DNA of 64,000 nt from Branchiostoma floridae (taxonomy: Eukaryota; Chordata; Leptocardii; Amphioxiformes; Branchiostomatidae), in assembly GCF_000003815.2 (NCBI RefSeq), contig NC_049979.1, positions 28,638,249 to 28,702,248 of the forward strand, written 5' to 3'. This document shows, in pieces, positions 24,589 through 37,634 of this stretch. Position 1 is the first letter of the stretch, and each line of letters begins with the position of its first letter. The notes beneath the pieces were generated by a model. That model saw nothing but the letters and a program-made list of their open reading frames with translations. It was not told the origin of the DNA and ran no database searches. The translations under genes and the position numbers were made by a program.

Positions 24589-25088
24589 TAGGGGTGGGTA
24601 CCGATACGGTTGTTTTTTTTTGCTGGACCAGTCCGGAAAAAACAGACATGAAAAAATTCAGTAGACCGGATGTTGGGTTGATTAAGAAATGAACAGATTA
24701 TACCGACACTACGGCGGCAGGCGCGTTCACGTGTTTTGAGGCCTATTGGTCCAAGAAAATAGCAAGAGCGAAGTATAGGAAAGTTGCTAGTCATTTTAAC
24801 TTGATCTAAGCTAATAGAGGAAGTTAGCGTTACACCAAAAAATAGTTACTCAAGCAACTTGATATGGTTTTGAAACGGTCAAACGTTTCGGAAAGAATCC
24901 ACTTTCCTTCGTCACGTGAAGATGGGATACTCCACCAAACAGATTCCTTTGTAACAAAATAGGCCATTATTTTGAGTAATGCCCATTCATAAACAATTAT
25001 AGGTCCAGTTTCAGGTCCGGACCTGGACCTGATCCTCTGGACTTGGACTGCACCTGTACCAGAAGTTTTTGTACCAGTACCCACCCTA
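24589..25088 (+). mobile_element. hAT-like MITE, family 1
   Basis: Starts TAGGGGTGGGTACCG and ends CCAGTACCCACCCTA. Flanks do not show the 8-bp duplication seen at other copies. The second copy of the surrounding segmental duplication (26094) lacks it, so it either inserted after duplication or marks the breakpoint. Confidence 0.75.
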
Positions 25089-25169
25089 ATGTGGACATTG
25101 ACTGACTAACAATCTCTACTACAATCATCTGGTTTTACTCTCTGATATATGCCTGACACCTTCACATAA

Positions 25170-26095
25170 ATGATAATTGTGTTGTACAATAACATTGTCA
25201 ATCGTTGTCAACAGATTTTGCTACATTTATGTAGATTACAATCAACTTTTTTTGCAAGAATTTACAATACAGTCACATCACTATGACACAAACAACATCG
25301 AATAAACTCTATCAAATTCTGGATGGTTAACATGAACATAACTTAGCAGAAGGTACAGTCAAACCTGTTTTAGCGGCCACATTTGCATATGGACCACCTG
25401 TCCATTGCGGTCACAAATCTTTTGTCGGTGCCTTGGATTTTTCTCATTGACCTAAGCATTAAGAAATAGTCTGTAGCAGCCACCTGTCCAACGCGGTCAT
25501 GGCCACACAATTTCCAGTCCCGTAGATACGGAAACACTGCCTATTGCGGCCATACAGCGGCCGTATGTCACCCTGTGTCGAGTTAAAAATCGAAGTCTGC
25601 GAGGATTTTTTGAAGTTCCCAATAGGGTTATTTTGGCAGTAGCAGTAGTTACAAGTGCCTTGAACGTTAGCGCGCAAGTCTCTGTGGGCGAATTTACCAA
25701 CATTCCGCATGGCAATATCAATCATTTTCGGTAGATTAGACTTTGCAGGGTCAGCTGAATTTTGAGACGATCGAGACAATGTTACTTGGTGAGAAAGATT
25801 TGTGGGTACTGAAATCACATGTAAATTATTGCTCGTTGTTAATTGATCAGCATTTTCTCTATAGTGGTGACCTCTCTATAGTACCCACATTTCTCCAGTC
25901 CCCAGAGTGGCCGCTATAGACAGGTTTGACTGTATTGCTAAGGCAATCACGGTAGTACTTTGTCCTATGAATCACAATTGAATTCGTGCCAAGACGTCCG
26001 CCTACTCAATTTGCGTCTCGATAGAAAAAAAAACACAAACACAACCATTCCATTTCTACTCTCCATAAAGGCAAAACCTATGTCACCAACTATAG
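25170..26095 (+). repeat. Direct segmental duplication, copy B
   Basis: Second copy of 23705-24588. It retains CACCAACTATAG where copy A has CACCAAC followed by the hAT-like MITE. Confidence 0.9.
25356..25932. mobile_element. TA-flanked TIR element (mariner/pogo-like), copy B
   Basis: Same ends and TA flanks as copy A. Outer parts differ at roughly one base in ten, while the central ~215 bases (25591-25807) are nearly identical. Confidence 0.85.
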
Positions 26096-26757
26096 TGTAG
26101 TAAAAGTGTGCACGGTTTAAAGATAATGGTTAAAACATCAATGTGCCAGAGAAAAAAATGTAAATAGTCGTAGCTGGAATAGCTTACAAAGAAAACTTGT
26201 AAACTTTTTCAACGACAAATTAGACAAATCATTTTCAAAGTGGGAGCAATTAGGCCACAGCAAGTAAATTTTATGGATATATGACATCTTATGCATACTT
26301 TAAAGAACTTGCAATGCTTTAAGGAAAGCAGCGGGGCGCTCGCCGCTTCGCGTCCCAAATCTGCTAAAATCCAGGTGAAAATACTTTTGTGTTGCTGTTT
26401 GGATTTAGAGTCGCATCATTTGTTAATATCAAAAGAATTAATGGCCTCTATGAAGAATATATTCATGGGCTCCGAGACATTCAGTTTCTCTTTTTTTTTC
26501 TAGGGGTGAGAGAATATCTTTCAAAGTTGATAGGAGGGGGGAGGGCCTAGGAAAAATATTTTGCCTTGTGGGGATATGTAAAAAAATGAACTTGGGTGAG
26601 GACCTATGAAAATCCTTTTTACCCGAGCCTCTGACGACGCATCCCCCCCCCCCCCCCCCTTCGGGCCCCCGCTAAATATCGACGAGTCCCTAATGTCCGC
26701 CATATTATTGGGTAGTTCAATCTGGGGATAAGATTTCAATACCCTATGAGATCTTAA
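26096..26757. other. Gene-less stretch with C-run
   Basis: A homopolymer of C (26644-26659) sits next to CTTCGGGCCCCCG. No gene or clear repeat boundary recognised. Confidence 0.35.
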
Positions 26758-27325
26758 TAGGGCCTTCACACTGAAACCGAATTAGCAGGAACCAAGCAGA
26801 AACAGCCGGAATGAAGTATTTGCGAAATTCATACCACATTCGGGGCCACTCGGTTGGGAATTCCAAATGGACCTTATATCCCCTATATCCCCACACGAGA
26901 AGGAATGAGCCAAAATACCGCCAGAATGAAAAGTCTTTTCTATTCCTGGGAATTCGTAGTGTATATACTAGAAATTCTCACTGCATTCCAGATATTCTTT
27001 TGGCCACATTCGGGCAGGATTCGAAGTGGCTTGCCGTTTCGGTTCTCCATCGAATGAGATAAGAGAGTTTCGAATAATGTTGAAATGCCGTAGAATGCGG
27101 TCATACTGCAATCAGAATTCACTTTGAATGCCGTTCGATATTTCTCCACTTCCAATGCACCTCGACAGTTTTGAGCATGGCAAAAACATTCGGCACCAAA
27201 AATGGATAGAAATACGTGGAACGCAGAGAGAATTTCTAGATTGAACTACGATTACCCAGGAATATACAAAGCATAGTCATTCTGACCGGCATTCCGGTTG
27301 ATTCCGCCTCTCGTGTGAAGGGGCC
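26758..27325. mobile_element. TTAA-flanked MITE abutting the NHL gene stop
   Basis: TTAA lies at 26754-26757 and 27326-27329. Inside, ends TAGGGCCTTCACAC and GTGTGAAGGGGCC are imperfect inverted repeats. Body is rich in GAATGCCG/CATTC motifs. A fragment of the family lies at 47545-47675. The TTAA flank suggests a piggyBac-type mechanism. Confidence 0.65.
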
Positions 27326-27333
27326 TTAATGTA

Positions 27334-30300
27334 CTACTGAAGTACCATTTGGCGAGGAAAGACTGTCACGATGTAGTTACTGTAGCCATGGGAATTGGTT
27401 ACAACCAAATCCCCATACGGACCCAAAGCAAGAGCCCGAGGGTTTGTGACGTTAACGAGGGTACGGATAAGCTCCCCGCGGCTTGTGAACATGTCCACCC
27501 GCCCGTATGCCGAGTTAGCCACGATGATGTTACCCTTACCGTCCGTACAAATGCCTGTGGGATAACCATAGCCCTTTTTAACCGTACGGAATGTTAGGAG
27601 CGAATGCCCAGAACGATTGTACATGTGGACATTCGAATTTGTGGAGTCCGTAACAAGAATAATCCCTTCCCTGTCTGACGTGACAAAGCTCATTCCGACT
27701 TCTCCCCCCTTGCCAAAACTTCCGTCAAAAGTGCCGTCTGGTTTGAACATCAAGACCTCATTTGAAGCTACCACGACTATAGTTTTGTTGTCTCGCTCGT
27801 CGACGGCGATTTTGGGGAAACCTAAGGCACCTCTTTTCACGTCAATCGTGTTCACTGGCTGACCGTCTCGGCCGTACTGTACCACATACACAGCGCTTCC
27901 ACGCAACCCACGTTTTCCCACTACCCACACATGTCCCTCTTTTTCAATGTCAACATCAGAAGGATACATCAGGCGATTTGCCACATTCGGGACCTCGGTT
28001 GGAAAGAGGCGGAGAAAGTGTCCTGTCATGCTGAAGACCTGGACTCGTTGGTTGTACAAGTCGGTGACGAACACCTCGTTGTCAAGGGATACATCTACTG
28101 CGTTGACCCCGCCAAGTTTTCCAGGGTCTTTTCCTTTCCCACCAAACACAACCTGATGAGCTGCAACGACATGTCATCAGATCTGTTATGAGGACTTCAG
28201 ACTCACAGAAGAAAAGAAGCAGCTTTGTGTTGTGGATTAAAAGAAAAGACAAGCTTTGGAAGAAAGCCGCCCAGATGTGAGGCACCAGTGCCGGAAGCAA
28301 GAGGGAGACGTCCCCCTTGCTGTCCCGCCGCCCAGAAACGTACCAGTAGTAAAGGGGACGAAACATTGAGGATGGACGGAATCTGGCTGAAGATCCGGCA
28401 TTGGTGCCCCAGGAGAGTGCTGAGAAGCACATACAGTAGTTTAGCAGGTTAGTCTACCTGTATTCTCTCTGAGGACTTCAGACTCACAGAGAGGTCTTTC
28501 CATTTACATAACAAATATCATGTATTCATTTTATCATACCCGCACCCCATTGGAACGAAGATTACGTAAATAAAGAATATAGAATAGAGATTGAAGGTCA
28601 TTTTGTAGTAGAGTGTAGATTGTATATAATAGAGAGAAATGTACTGTATAAGGCAATACAAAACCTATTTCCTTATTTCATACACCTAAGTGCTGTAGAA
28701 AAATTCATATTCCTAATGCAACTAGACAAACCATCGATCATAAAACATCACTGTTCTTTAATCTCCACTTTAACAGAAAAGCAAGGAGAATTTTTATTTA
28801 TCCAACGATAGTTTCATTTTGTATCTGTTAACTGAATTTTCTTAACAAGTCTTGTTGTGACCTGTACTTAGCCCGGTGTGGCACAAATGTGCAATAAAGG
28901 TCTTCAATCAATCAATCAATCAATCATAAATTATTGTCCGTCATATATGGTATATCTTGTAAGTAAAAAAAAACTTAAGGCTTGAATTTCATATCTAAAA
29001 AAATCATTCGTTTACAAGACCTGAAAGATGCTAGCAATATCCTATTGTGTGTATATTATAATCATGGACATATGATTATATGAAATGCAACATGGTACCT
29101 TGTGAGATGCTGGAGTTTGCTGTCGCCATTGGTGCTGTTTTGTCAGTTGTAGAAGTCATCTGTCAACGAAACAGGATAAAATTTAACGACGATGACAATA
29201 ATCTTTATTGTATTTCCATGTCCACCGTGGGCTAAATGAACTGAGTTAGATCATCTGGCCAGAGTTTTGAGTTACATAACTAAAGTAAAATTAAAGTACA
29301 GTGAGCTTATGTTATAATCCATGATTCATCCAAACAGAGTCTCTTTCACGCTGTTGTCATGTCCTGATTCATAGTTCATTTGCATTTCTGATTTATAGTT
29401 AGCCAGAAACACAACGTTCTATGTCTCATATATTTGCTAATTATTAGAATTATTGATTGTTGACATGTTCCAATCGTTACTATTCTTTGATTTATCTTAT
29501 ATTTTCTACATCTGTATATAGATTAGTTCACGTTTAGTTGAGTAGAGGAGGAAGGTATGAACCAAAAGGGCTTCTCCCCTCCTCAGTAGCACTTTTATTT
29601 ACTTTTCTATACATTTCTTAATTGTTATGTTATATGTGCGATATAATGAGTAGAGGAAGACGGCACGAACCAAAAAGGCTTCTTCCCTCCTCTAGCACTT
29701 TTATTTACCTTTCTATTCATTTATTAATTGTTATTGTTTGTTATACATGTATGTGCGAAATAAACTAACAATAACCAAACAATAGCTGTCAAAGACTTCC
29801 CTATACCTAAGACACTGCACGGTTATCTTTCTGTGAATTTTGCATTGTCTATATTTAATTCCCCCACCCCCATGTCTTGTTGGTTGCCTCCGAAACAACA
29901 CTAGCAACATGGTCACTTTGCCTACATGTACGTCCGTGCGATGCAATGTCTGTTTTAAAACCTTGCGAATCCACGTGATTATAATCCCGGTCAATACTGT
30001 ATCGCAAAGATGTTGAAACATGTTGGAAACAGCTCTGTATCTGGTGGAAAATGTATACCAACCAAGACCTGGTACTAGATGAAACTATGATTATGTACGG
30101 TCTAATGGAATGCTTCCATCCTTCTACCAATACAACACTTTCAGATTGTATTCTAATTGCAAATACTGTATCTACGTATATGTTTTATAAAAACAAATTT
30201 GCGTAATTTATAACAGGTTGAATAAGTAAATACTACCACAGTAATAGACAACAATATTTGTATCCTCATGGACACAACTTGATGATATTAAATTGCTTTT

Positions 30301-30626
30301 TATGTAATTATTGTGTTTGTATTATACTGTCTGTACACTGGTATGTGAATGTTGACAAAGTTTGAAATTAAAAATGTAATCCCTAGTCAATAGAAACAAT
30401 ATAACCAGGCCAACTCACCATGGGTTTGGACATGAGTGCAGACACTGTGGTCACTTCAGACAGTTTGGTCACTTCAGACCTACAGCAGTTAGGCTGGCCA
30501 GAAGGGTGGTCAGTGTCCACAGTCTGTGTTGGCTGTAGAGAGGAGAGAATAGGGTGCTGGCCATTGTTTATTTCTCAATTATTACCTTCGCCAAGAAGGT
30601 TTTATTTTCGGTAGCGTCTGTTTGTT

Positions 30627-30722
<96 letters not shown>

Positions 30723-33700
30723 AGTGTGTAGAAGACAAGATCAAGCATAACTGGAGAATGCATATTTGGTATGTCGGTAGGACATGGTATAAACTGGGAA
30801 CAATTAGATTGCGGCCTCCTGGCAACTTGTTACGTTACTGCAGCGGAACTGTTTTGATATCTCGAGTCCTGGACATCGTGATATTTGAGAGGTAGATAGC
30901 TGTTTGCGCTGGTGAGAGTACGTGGTGTAGGCCTGGTCCACCTAGCGGCTTGTTTTTATCTACAAAATGAACCAAAATTAGTTTAACTTTAAAGTTTCAG
31001 TGGCCTGTTATGTACTATGCTTTGCCTCATGCCACCAAGTCACATGTGTAGTTTCTTGAAGTCATTGGGAAACTAATGAAGGGGATGTACACAGCATCCC
31101 CTTTTGGACAGAAGTACATAGCACATAGCAGGGCATGTCGCTACTAAATTAGTAACTATGTGTGGGTACCTGTACATAAAATTCAGGTACAGGTACCGGT
31201 CCAGGTCCAGAGGATCAGGTTCAGGTCCGGACCTTACCCTAATTATCTGTGAACGTATTATACAGTGCGCTTTACCGGTACCCACCCCTATCAGTAACGG
31301 TATAGCCCCGCAACCCCTTACAGTCCTGCCTGCTAGCCTGAAACAGTCATATGTGTGGATATCGAATAGGGCCAGACTGATGAAAATTAATAAATCATAA
31401 AAAGGAAACAATTATTTTTTTCGTTCAGGGGCAAGTTCATAAATTGATGTTGTTTTACATCAATGAATAGTTTGATGAAGTCACTGAATGACGATATTCT
31501 TTGCACATAACCAATTGCTTTATTCCACCAACGTTTTGCTAACCATCCAATCGTCACTTATTGCACAGTATGGATAAGGAAATCCACTTCAGTCAAGAAC
31601 AGTGATGGGATGGTGTGTTCGTGGTATAGACTCGGGAAGAAAGTATATTAGAATTGTTTCATTAATATATTGTTATCACTGTTACATCACAGCATGTATG
31701 CGTACATATATGTGATATGTCATATGCATTCGTTAATTTGCAGTGCTTTAATTCAAAACCGACCAAAGCTAGAAATTCTCGTCCGACAATTATAATGTCT
31801 CATTCATGTATTAGTCCGAGAGGGTACTAAAAGTGACACGAGCCAAAAATACACGGCTGCATGGACGCGTGTTTTGCGGTGAGAAATTCCCTTTTAGCCA
31901 GCCAAACCGATCTCAAAAGTTAGATTGGTGAAAGCTTGTTTGTAACTGAAGAAATTAGCAGTTAAATTTTTGCAGCCGCGAGCTAGGTCGGAGGTACACA
32001 GTCCTGGGTTCTAAGTGGTGCGGTTGTACGTACATTTTGTATACACTAGCAGCGAAAAAGTGCCTCTTGTGGGGATTGAAAATTTGTAGTTTGTAATTGC
32101 TATAAACAACAAACGTATGGATTTTGGTCATTGGCATTCCCATTTTGCTCATGATAACGTTATAGAGTAACATGGAATAAAAAATCTTCTGACATTTCAT
32201 GCAGCTTCCATTATGAACGCGCCCATGTAAAACACGTATTTGATTTATTTATTTGTTCAGCTGTTTACACAATGTTAACAGCCAGGGCTGCCCAACTAGC
32301 CGTAGGCTATTGCTACGGCTAACCCTGGGCTAACCCTGTACATGTTCGCACATGTTTACACACGACGGGTTATTCCGCTCCTTACGGGGTGACACACCCG
32401 TCCGGGTGAATGATGCGAATCAACATGTGGCTGATACGAGACAGAGGTTCGCCAGGCCTCCATCCGGGTGATTTGAAGTGAATCACTAACTCCCGACAGT
32501 AGGATTTGCACCAACGCACACCGCAACATCGCACGTGTGTGGGTTCTCTAACGTGCATGGGGTGTGGCTCTCCCCATACACGGGACCTCCATTTAACGTC
32601 CTATCCGAGGGACGGCCCTAGCCGAAGCTTGTTACTCATTTTCACCTGAGTTAAGTGAGGAAAGCCGTGTAAAGTGCCTTTCCCAAGGGCACGAGATCGG
32701 CGGCACGGCAGTCGGATTCGAACCCACAACCTCCCGGTTCCAAGGCGAATAAACTACCACTGTACCACGCGGTCCCACACGTATTATAACATAAAAGTCT
32801 TTGGGAACAATGAGACCATAAATGACGTAAACCTACCTTTTGATTCTCCTGTAGGTTGGTGTTGACATATAGCCAGATAAAGGTACCGCTGATAACCAAA
32901 AACACCAGGAGGAGGACGGTCATGACACCAGCGAGCATCCTGCCAGGTGTGCACGCTGGAAGAATATTCATTATGACAATCTCAAAGTACACAAAACCGC
33001 AATAGTGTTAAGAATAAATAAATGAATACAACTTAGTTTGAATATTCTGAAATGTTGATATGTTGGCTTCAAAAGCTGTAGACTTCATGACTTGTCTTTT
33101 TCAAAACTTATCATTTATTAAAGAATCGAGCGTAACTCTAAAATACAATTATCATTAACACTTGAAAGCTAAGGGCACAACCCGGCGTACGTGTTATTTG
33201 TCTGTCACGTCCGCCACGTTTTTCTGAAAACGTGAGGAAGAAATGGCAAGAGCAGGGAGGGAGTACGTATCAACGCACGTCACTCGCACAGTTGCGTAAG
33301 GTGTGAGTATGTGGTCTCCACGCCACGCCTGGCCGTGAGCGGTCGTTTGTTGCGAAAGTGATAAGTGAGTTGTACGTACGATCTCTGCGCTATTACTACG
33401 TTACCGTATGCATGCCGTACTTACACGTGCTGCTTACCTACGGTTTCCTTACTCACTTGCATTGAATGTACAGGGCACGCGGGTCGCCTGTACTGTCTCG
33501 TAAGGTGGGTCAATCCGCAGTCCGAACGCAGTGAAAGTTTTGCGGCGTTTCTACATGTTCCCAAATCCGTTGGATTCCGTAGGATTTCATACGGAGGCGG
33601 TACTTACGGAGCCCCCAAATGCCCACGTTTCTGCACGTATACAGCACGCTGAACATTGCACGTACGGCGGGTTGTGTCCTTAGCTTTAATTATTACATAT

Positions 33701-34796
33701 ACGCCAAGCAAGCACGCACGCACGTACGTACACACACATACACGCGCGCCCACATACACGCATACACATACAAACACATGTATACACGCGTTCACACATA
33801 CACGCACACAACTTCAAAGATAAGTGAATGTTTTCAACGAAAACATGTCTTACCACAACTGGTTTCTTGGGGAGCGTTTTGTATCGGATTTGGTGCGTTG
33901 TGCGCGTACAACGGGTTAACCTTCAACTGAACGGGCGCCGACTTGATTGCAGTCGGAGCATGTCCACTTCCAGACGTGCTCTCTTCAAAGACTGAATCGT
34001 CGCCGGTGCTTGGAATCGTTTCTGGTTCGGTAGAAGTAGTGTCATCCTGGCACATGTACGCTACAGCGTATGGAGTTCCGTCTACACCGGCTCTTGCCTG
34101 ATACCCGACAGCGTACGGCTGGATATCGTCCTCAGTCATTGTTGAGCGGGTGGGGATTTCATGGTCATTCTCATATACATGCACCGCTGTATTTTGCTGA
34201 ATAGTGGAGTTGCTTTCAACTGGAGTCAGTGCCGGTTCATTCTGTGGATTTAACTGGTGCATCTTGGTGTTCTGTGGATGAGTTAGATTTGGGTTACAGG
34301 CAGTTTGCAAATGAGCGTTTGGGGTTTCTTGGTTATACAGAGGGTTGGGGTCCAGGGCAACTCGAGAGATTTTAGGAACTGGAGTGATAGTGGCAACCGA
34401 ATGGTGGTGAATGTCTTGAGATATCTCGCATACTTCAGAGATATCGTTATGGCCTCTTGAAGCAGTTTTTGCTGCCTGCGAGCGTTGTTTTGTTGACAGC
34501 AAGTCCGAAACTTTCTTTATGAACACCACGTCATCCTTTTTCACGTATGCAGCAACAGCTTTGGTATCAGCATCACAATGGGTGGCATCAACTGTCTCTT
34601 CATTTTTTTGGTCAGCATCAGTTTCATCAGACGTAAGTTCAGTGCCATGGTCATCATTGTGATCGTTCATCTCGTCATCTCCCTTGTACCCATCACTGTC
34701 ATCTCTCCTGACGTCATTTCCGGTTCCGGTGTTCGTAACTGCCTGACCCATTACCTCTCTCGAGATGGATACCTCAGAGAGGAGGTATTCTGCCAT
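27334..34796 (-). CDS. Type II transmembrane protein with C-terminal NHL-repeat propeller (687 aa)
   Basis: Five minus-strand exons fit: 33854-34796, 32837-32955, 30419-30532, 29099-29159 and 27334-28160. Phases agree at every junction and the total is 688 codons including the stop. Residues 1-314 are a polar cytoplasmic tail with paired NPLY motifs (151-154, 294-297) and YAVGY/YAVAY (228-247). A transmembrane helix follows at ~322-344. A short stalk (355-413) rich in Thr/Ser leads to the NHL beta-propeller (414-687), with repeats around NEVFVTDLYNQRVQVFS, GNIIVANSAYGRVDMF and similar strings. Lancelet genomes hold many such TRIM2/3-like NHL proteins without RING or B-box; that statement is from memory. 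The absence of RING argues against ubiquitin ligase activity; the propeller likely binds an extracellular ligand. Exons 3 and 4 (stalk) are the least certain, but their phases are required for the join. Confidence 0.82.
28560..28935 (+). mobile_element. 3' tail of a non-LTR retrotransposon with (ATCA)n end
   Basis: Translation around 28590-28810 gives VECRLYIIERNVLYKAI, then FIFLMQLDKPSIIK, like the terminal zinc-knuckle region of LINE polyproteins. A CAATAAAGG signal and ATCA repeats close it. It lies in intron 4 of the NHL gene, on the opposite strand. Confidence 0.75.
29546..29760 (+). repeat. Two-unit tandem repeat, ~105 bp
   Basis: GAGTAGAGGAGGAAGG..ACCAAAAGGGCTTCTCCC and GAGTAGAGGAAGACGG..ACCAAAAAGGCTTCTTCC, each followed by TAGCACTTTTATTTAC and TTAATTGTTAT. 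In NHL intron 3. Confidence 0.85.
30628..30720 (+). repeat. (TG)n microsatellite
   Basis: About 45 TG units with one TTTG interruption, inside NHL intron 2. The preceding ATTACCTTCGCCAAGAAGGT belongs to the same repeat family as 61480. Confidence 0.98.
31157..31290 (-). mobile_element. hAT-like MITE, family 1, internally deleted
   Basis: A 134-bp reverse-oriented copy bounded by TATGTGTGGGTACC and GGTACCCACCCCTA. Flanking octamers TTAGTAAC and TCAGTAAC differ by one base and look like an 8-bp target duplication. Lies in intron 2 of the NHL gene. Confidence 0.8.
32280..32776 (-). mobile_element. tRNA-derived SINE, near full length, reverse
   Basis: On the minus strand the head carries box B GGTTCGAATCC-like GATTCGAACCC (on plus), then AGTGCCTTTCCCAAGGGCAC, then the family 3' domain with CCTCCATTTAACGTCCTATC. 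It aligns end to end with 37635-38160. In NHL intron 1. Confidence 0.88.
33717..33812 (+). repeat. CA-rich simple repeat
   Basis: Imperfect (CACACG/CATACA)n tract just inside intron 1 of the NHL gene. Open frames through it are artefacts of composition. Confidence 0.9.
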
Positions 34797-35739
34797 GATC
34801 GGTGTTAAGTGTTGTGTAGGATGTAGATAGTTGTGATGATAGCCAGCAGTGCGATCACTCCAGCCGCACCGTACACTTTATAGCAGACAAATAACCGGTG
34901 TTTTCAAGTTGCGTTTCTGCCAACGTGATGTTTCATAAGCAAATATGAAGTTCAAAACACGTATTGGTTGTTGGTGAACTCATTAGTAAACATTGCTTTT
35001 CATCTATGCAGTTTGGATCACACATTAAGTGCGGAGGGGTGTCGATGACAATTTTACAAATACCTCAAGCTTCCAAACATATTCGCGTTTTGCATTTCTT
35101 ATACCCCTGCGCTAGATTTTGTTTTCTTCGTCTTTGATACTATCCTGTCGTTTCCCTTTCTTTATATGTGTTTCAGAACCACCAATCGATATTTAAACAC
35201 CTCTGAACCCCACCATAGCATAATCAGCAAGTCCATTTCGTAACGGCAGAACTCCCACGCAGACAGAAATGCAAACCCAATTTGAAACATTTATAAACAA
35301 ATACATAACAGTTACTGTTTCCCTCTATTAAGTGTCAGACAAATTCAATTACAGCAATGCCCTGCAAACTTTCATCGCGTAAAACGACCTTTATACATAC
35401 AGCTAGGTGAATGGATAGAACACGCGTATAAATACCAAAACACACCACCAATTCATACTTATAAACAATATATCATCGCCATAGTTTTTATTGCCGTACT
35501 TATTTTCATTGTACTACCAGGAACTTGATAACTTGGAAAAGGCATAGGCGCGTTGTTGACTAGAAGGGTTTGCGTAATTCATGTACGTAACTTGTAGAGT
35601 TGAGGGTTGAGTTTAGCGATGATTTTTTGTTAGTTAAACCTTACTTATTGCTATCTAGTTACACGTTTACCGGCACAAATAATGTACTACATTTACTAAG
35701 GACTTGTATGGCATGTATGTGTGCACTCTGGGTACAATT
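34797..35739. other. 5' flank of the NHL gene
   Basis: The NHL promoter should lie in the first few hundred bases. No TATA or CCAAT element was convincing, and no other gene or repeat was recognised. Confidence 0.4.
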
Positions 35740-36539
35740 TACAAAATATGTGAAAATGAGCAAAAATTCTCTGCTCGTTCTACTTTAAAAGTCACTTTTA
35801 CTTGACCCCCATGCGGAGGTCATCATACTGCAGACTACGCACAGCAGTTGGCGGTAACAGGATTCAACCTGACTGAACAAACATGGTAACCCAAGCCATA
35901 CACAGCCTCAAAACTGACGTATTTCTCTACAATTCGTCACCTTTTCTGACTCGTTGACGTGCACTGAAGAATTTCAACGGCTCTTTCAAGTACTGTGTGC
36001 CCGAACTCAGACTTTGTGCCCGTACTACTATGGTCACTGATAAATACTGTGTTCTGCTACCAAATTCGTTTGGATGCAACTCTAAACTGACTGATTTATG
36101 TGCGTGCCCGTGCCCGTTGGGTATATTCTACAGGGCTATGATCAACAATTACATTCTCATTCTTGCCAACCGTCTGAGCTCACGTCAGAAGTTGTTTACA
36201 TTCAAAGTTTACACTCAAGAATGCTTTCACAGTTCCATTTTCGTGACTTTGATTTTGTATGATTACATAATGTTCTGTGAATTTGAAATCCAGCCTTATT
36301 TCAGTACGTTAACGTTGCAACAACCTTTGACATTTTGTGGGAAGCTTTCATTGGACAGGCCGACTTTTCCCTCTTCGCAGCCAGGGGAATCGCCAGGAGC
36401 GTACAATTGGCGAGGCTAAGTCGCAAGGGTCTGAAATAGCAGCCTGTATACACCATCTACTGGCCTGAATTCGACAGTACTTACCCCCAATTACCGATTG
36501 CATTGAACTGTACGGACATGAACCACTCACACTGGGAAG

Positions 36540-36750
36540 GACCCCTGCTCTTATCGATGAGTGGTGGGTTCTTTAACGTGGCTCTCCTCAAACACAAAGC
36601 CTCCATTTAATATATCCTATCCGGTAACAGCCTTTTAACCGAAGTACCCATTTCCATGTGAGTGAAGTGAGAAAAGTGCGTTTCCCAAAGGTACAACATC
36701 TGGGCATACCAGGGGTTTCTAACCCAGGACCTCTGGCTTCTGGTCCAAAC
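36540..36750 (-). repeat. Old degenerate SINE in duplication copy 1
   Basis: TTCTTTAACGTGGCTCTCCT and GCGTTTCCCAAAGGTACAAC match the reverse strand of the SINE family with many changes. The counterpart is at 40915-41125, so it predates the duplication. Confidence 0.7.
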
Positions 36751-37634
36751 ATCCTACCCCTCCCTACTATTCACTCCTGTTGGCCACATTGATTATCCAT
36801 TAACAGTTGTGGTTTGCATTTGAAAACAAATGTCCATACATTTGAATTAGTTTGATCTCAATACGCACACCTGCTGTAATAACAGTTAGACTGAAAACAT
36901 ACCATGTGTTTTCTATTGATATATGGTCTTGCTATGTTTACAAAAACTCAAAGTCATGAAAAAAAAGACCAAACGAAAATCGTCCCTTTCACCATTTATT
37001 TTTTTTCTTAAGCCTTACTACAACACCACACATTCTGGTAAACACACTCTAGCCTGTGTTTACACAATTTCCCACTGGCTGTGCGGTAGGTCGCTAGAAG
37101 CGCGATTTTAGTCAGACTACTTCCACTCTAGATAGTATAAGCTACTTATAATCCTGTACAGTCGAGATCCATCTTCACTTGAAAGTTCATCTGTGCTGGT
37201 GGAGGTCGTTCGAATTCTGGATCAATTGTGAACTGTACTATGTACTAGATAGAACACGTGATCGTGCATTTAATTCACAGAAAGACTATGGCGCTCCCCG
37301 TCTATGTTGGTTCTATCTGCATGAGGTGACGTCATAAAAGTAGTGGATTGCTCATCCTTGAAAGAATATAGTTGGACAGTCGAAATTTTGCGTAACATAA
37401 GTCCACTTTTTTGTGCTGGATATCACAGATCAACTTTGATCCAAGATTCATCTTCCTTGCGAGCCATACGTTTACTATACTGTACTAAGCAATCAATTAA
37501 AGTATTTCTTATAGCACTATTGACTATATATATTTTAGCAGTGATTTTACAGACTATGTATTTTCAAGATCTATCTTGATTAACCTGTCCGTTATTATTA
37601 TAAAGTCGCCATGATATAGGTCTAGTTACAAGGC

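Noticed and set aside
24062-25818. Minus-strand frames in the TIR elements as a host gene
   Set aside because: They lie wholly inside transposon copies and show no known domain; kept only as a conservation finding.
28203-28452. Overlapping frames on both strands next to the NHL exon
   Set aside because: They lie in intron 4; splice phases join exon 4 directly to 28160.
30554-30895. Val/Cys-repeat reading frame
   Set aside because: It is translation of the (TG)n microsatellite.
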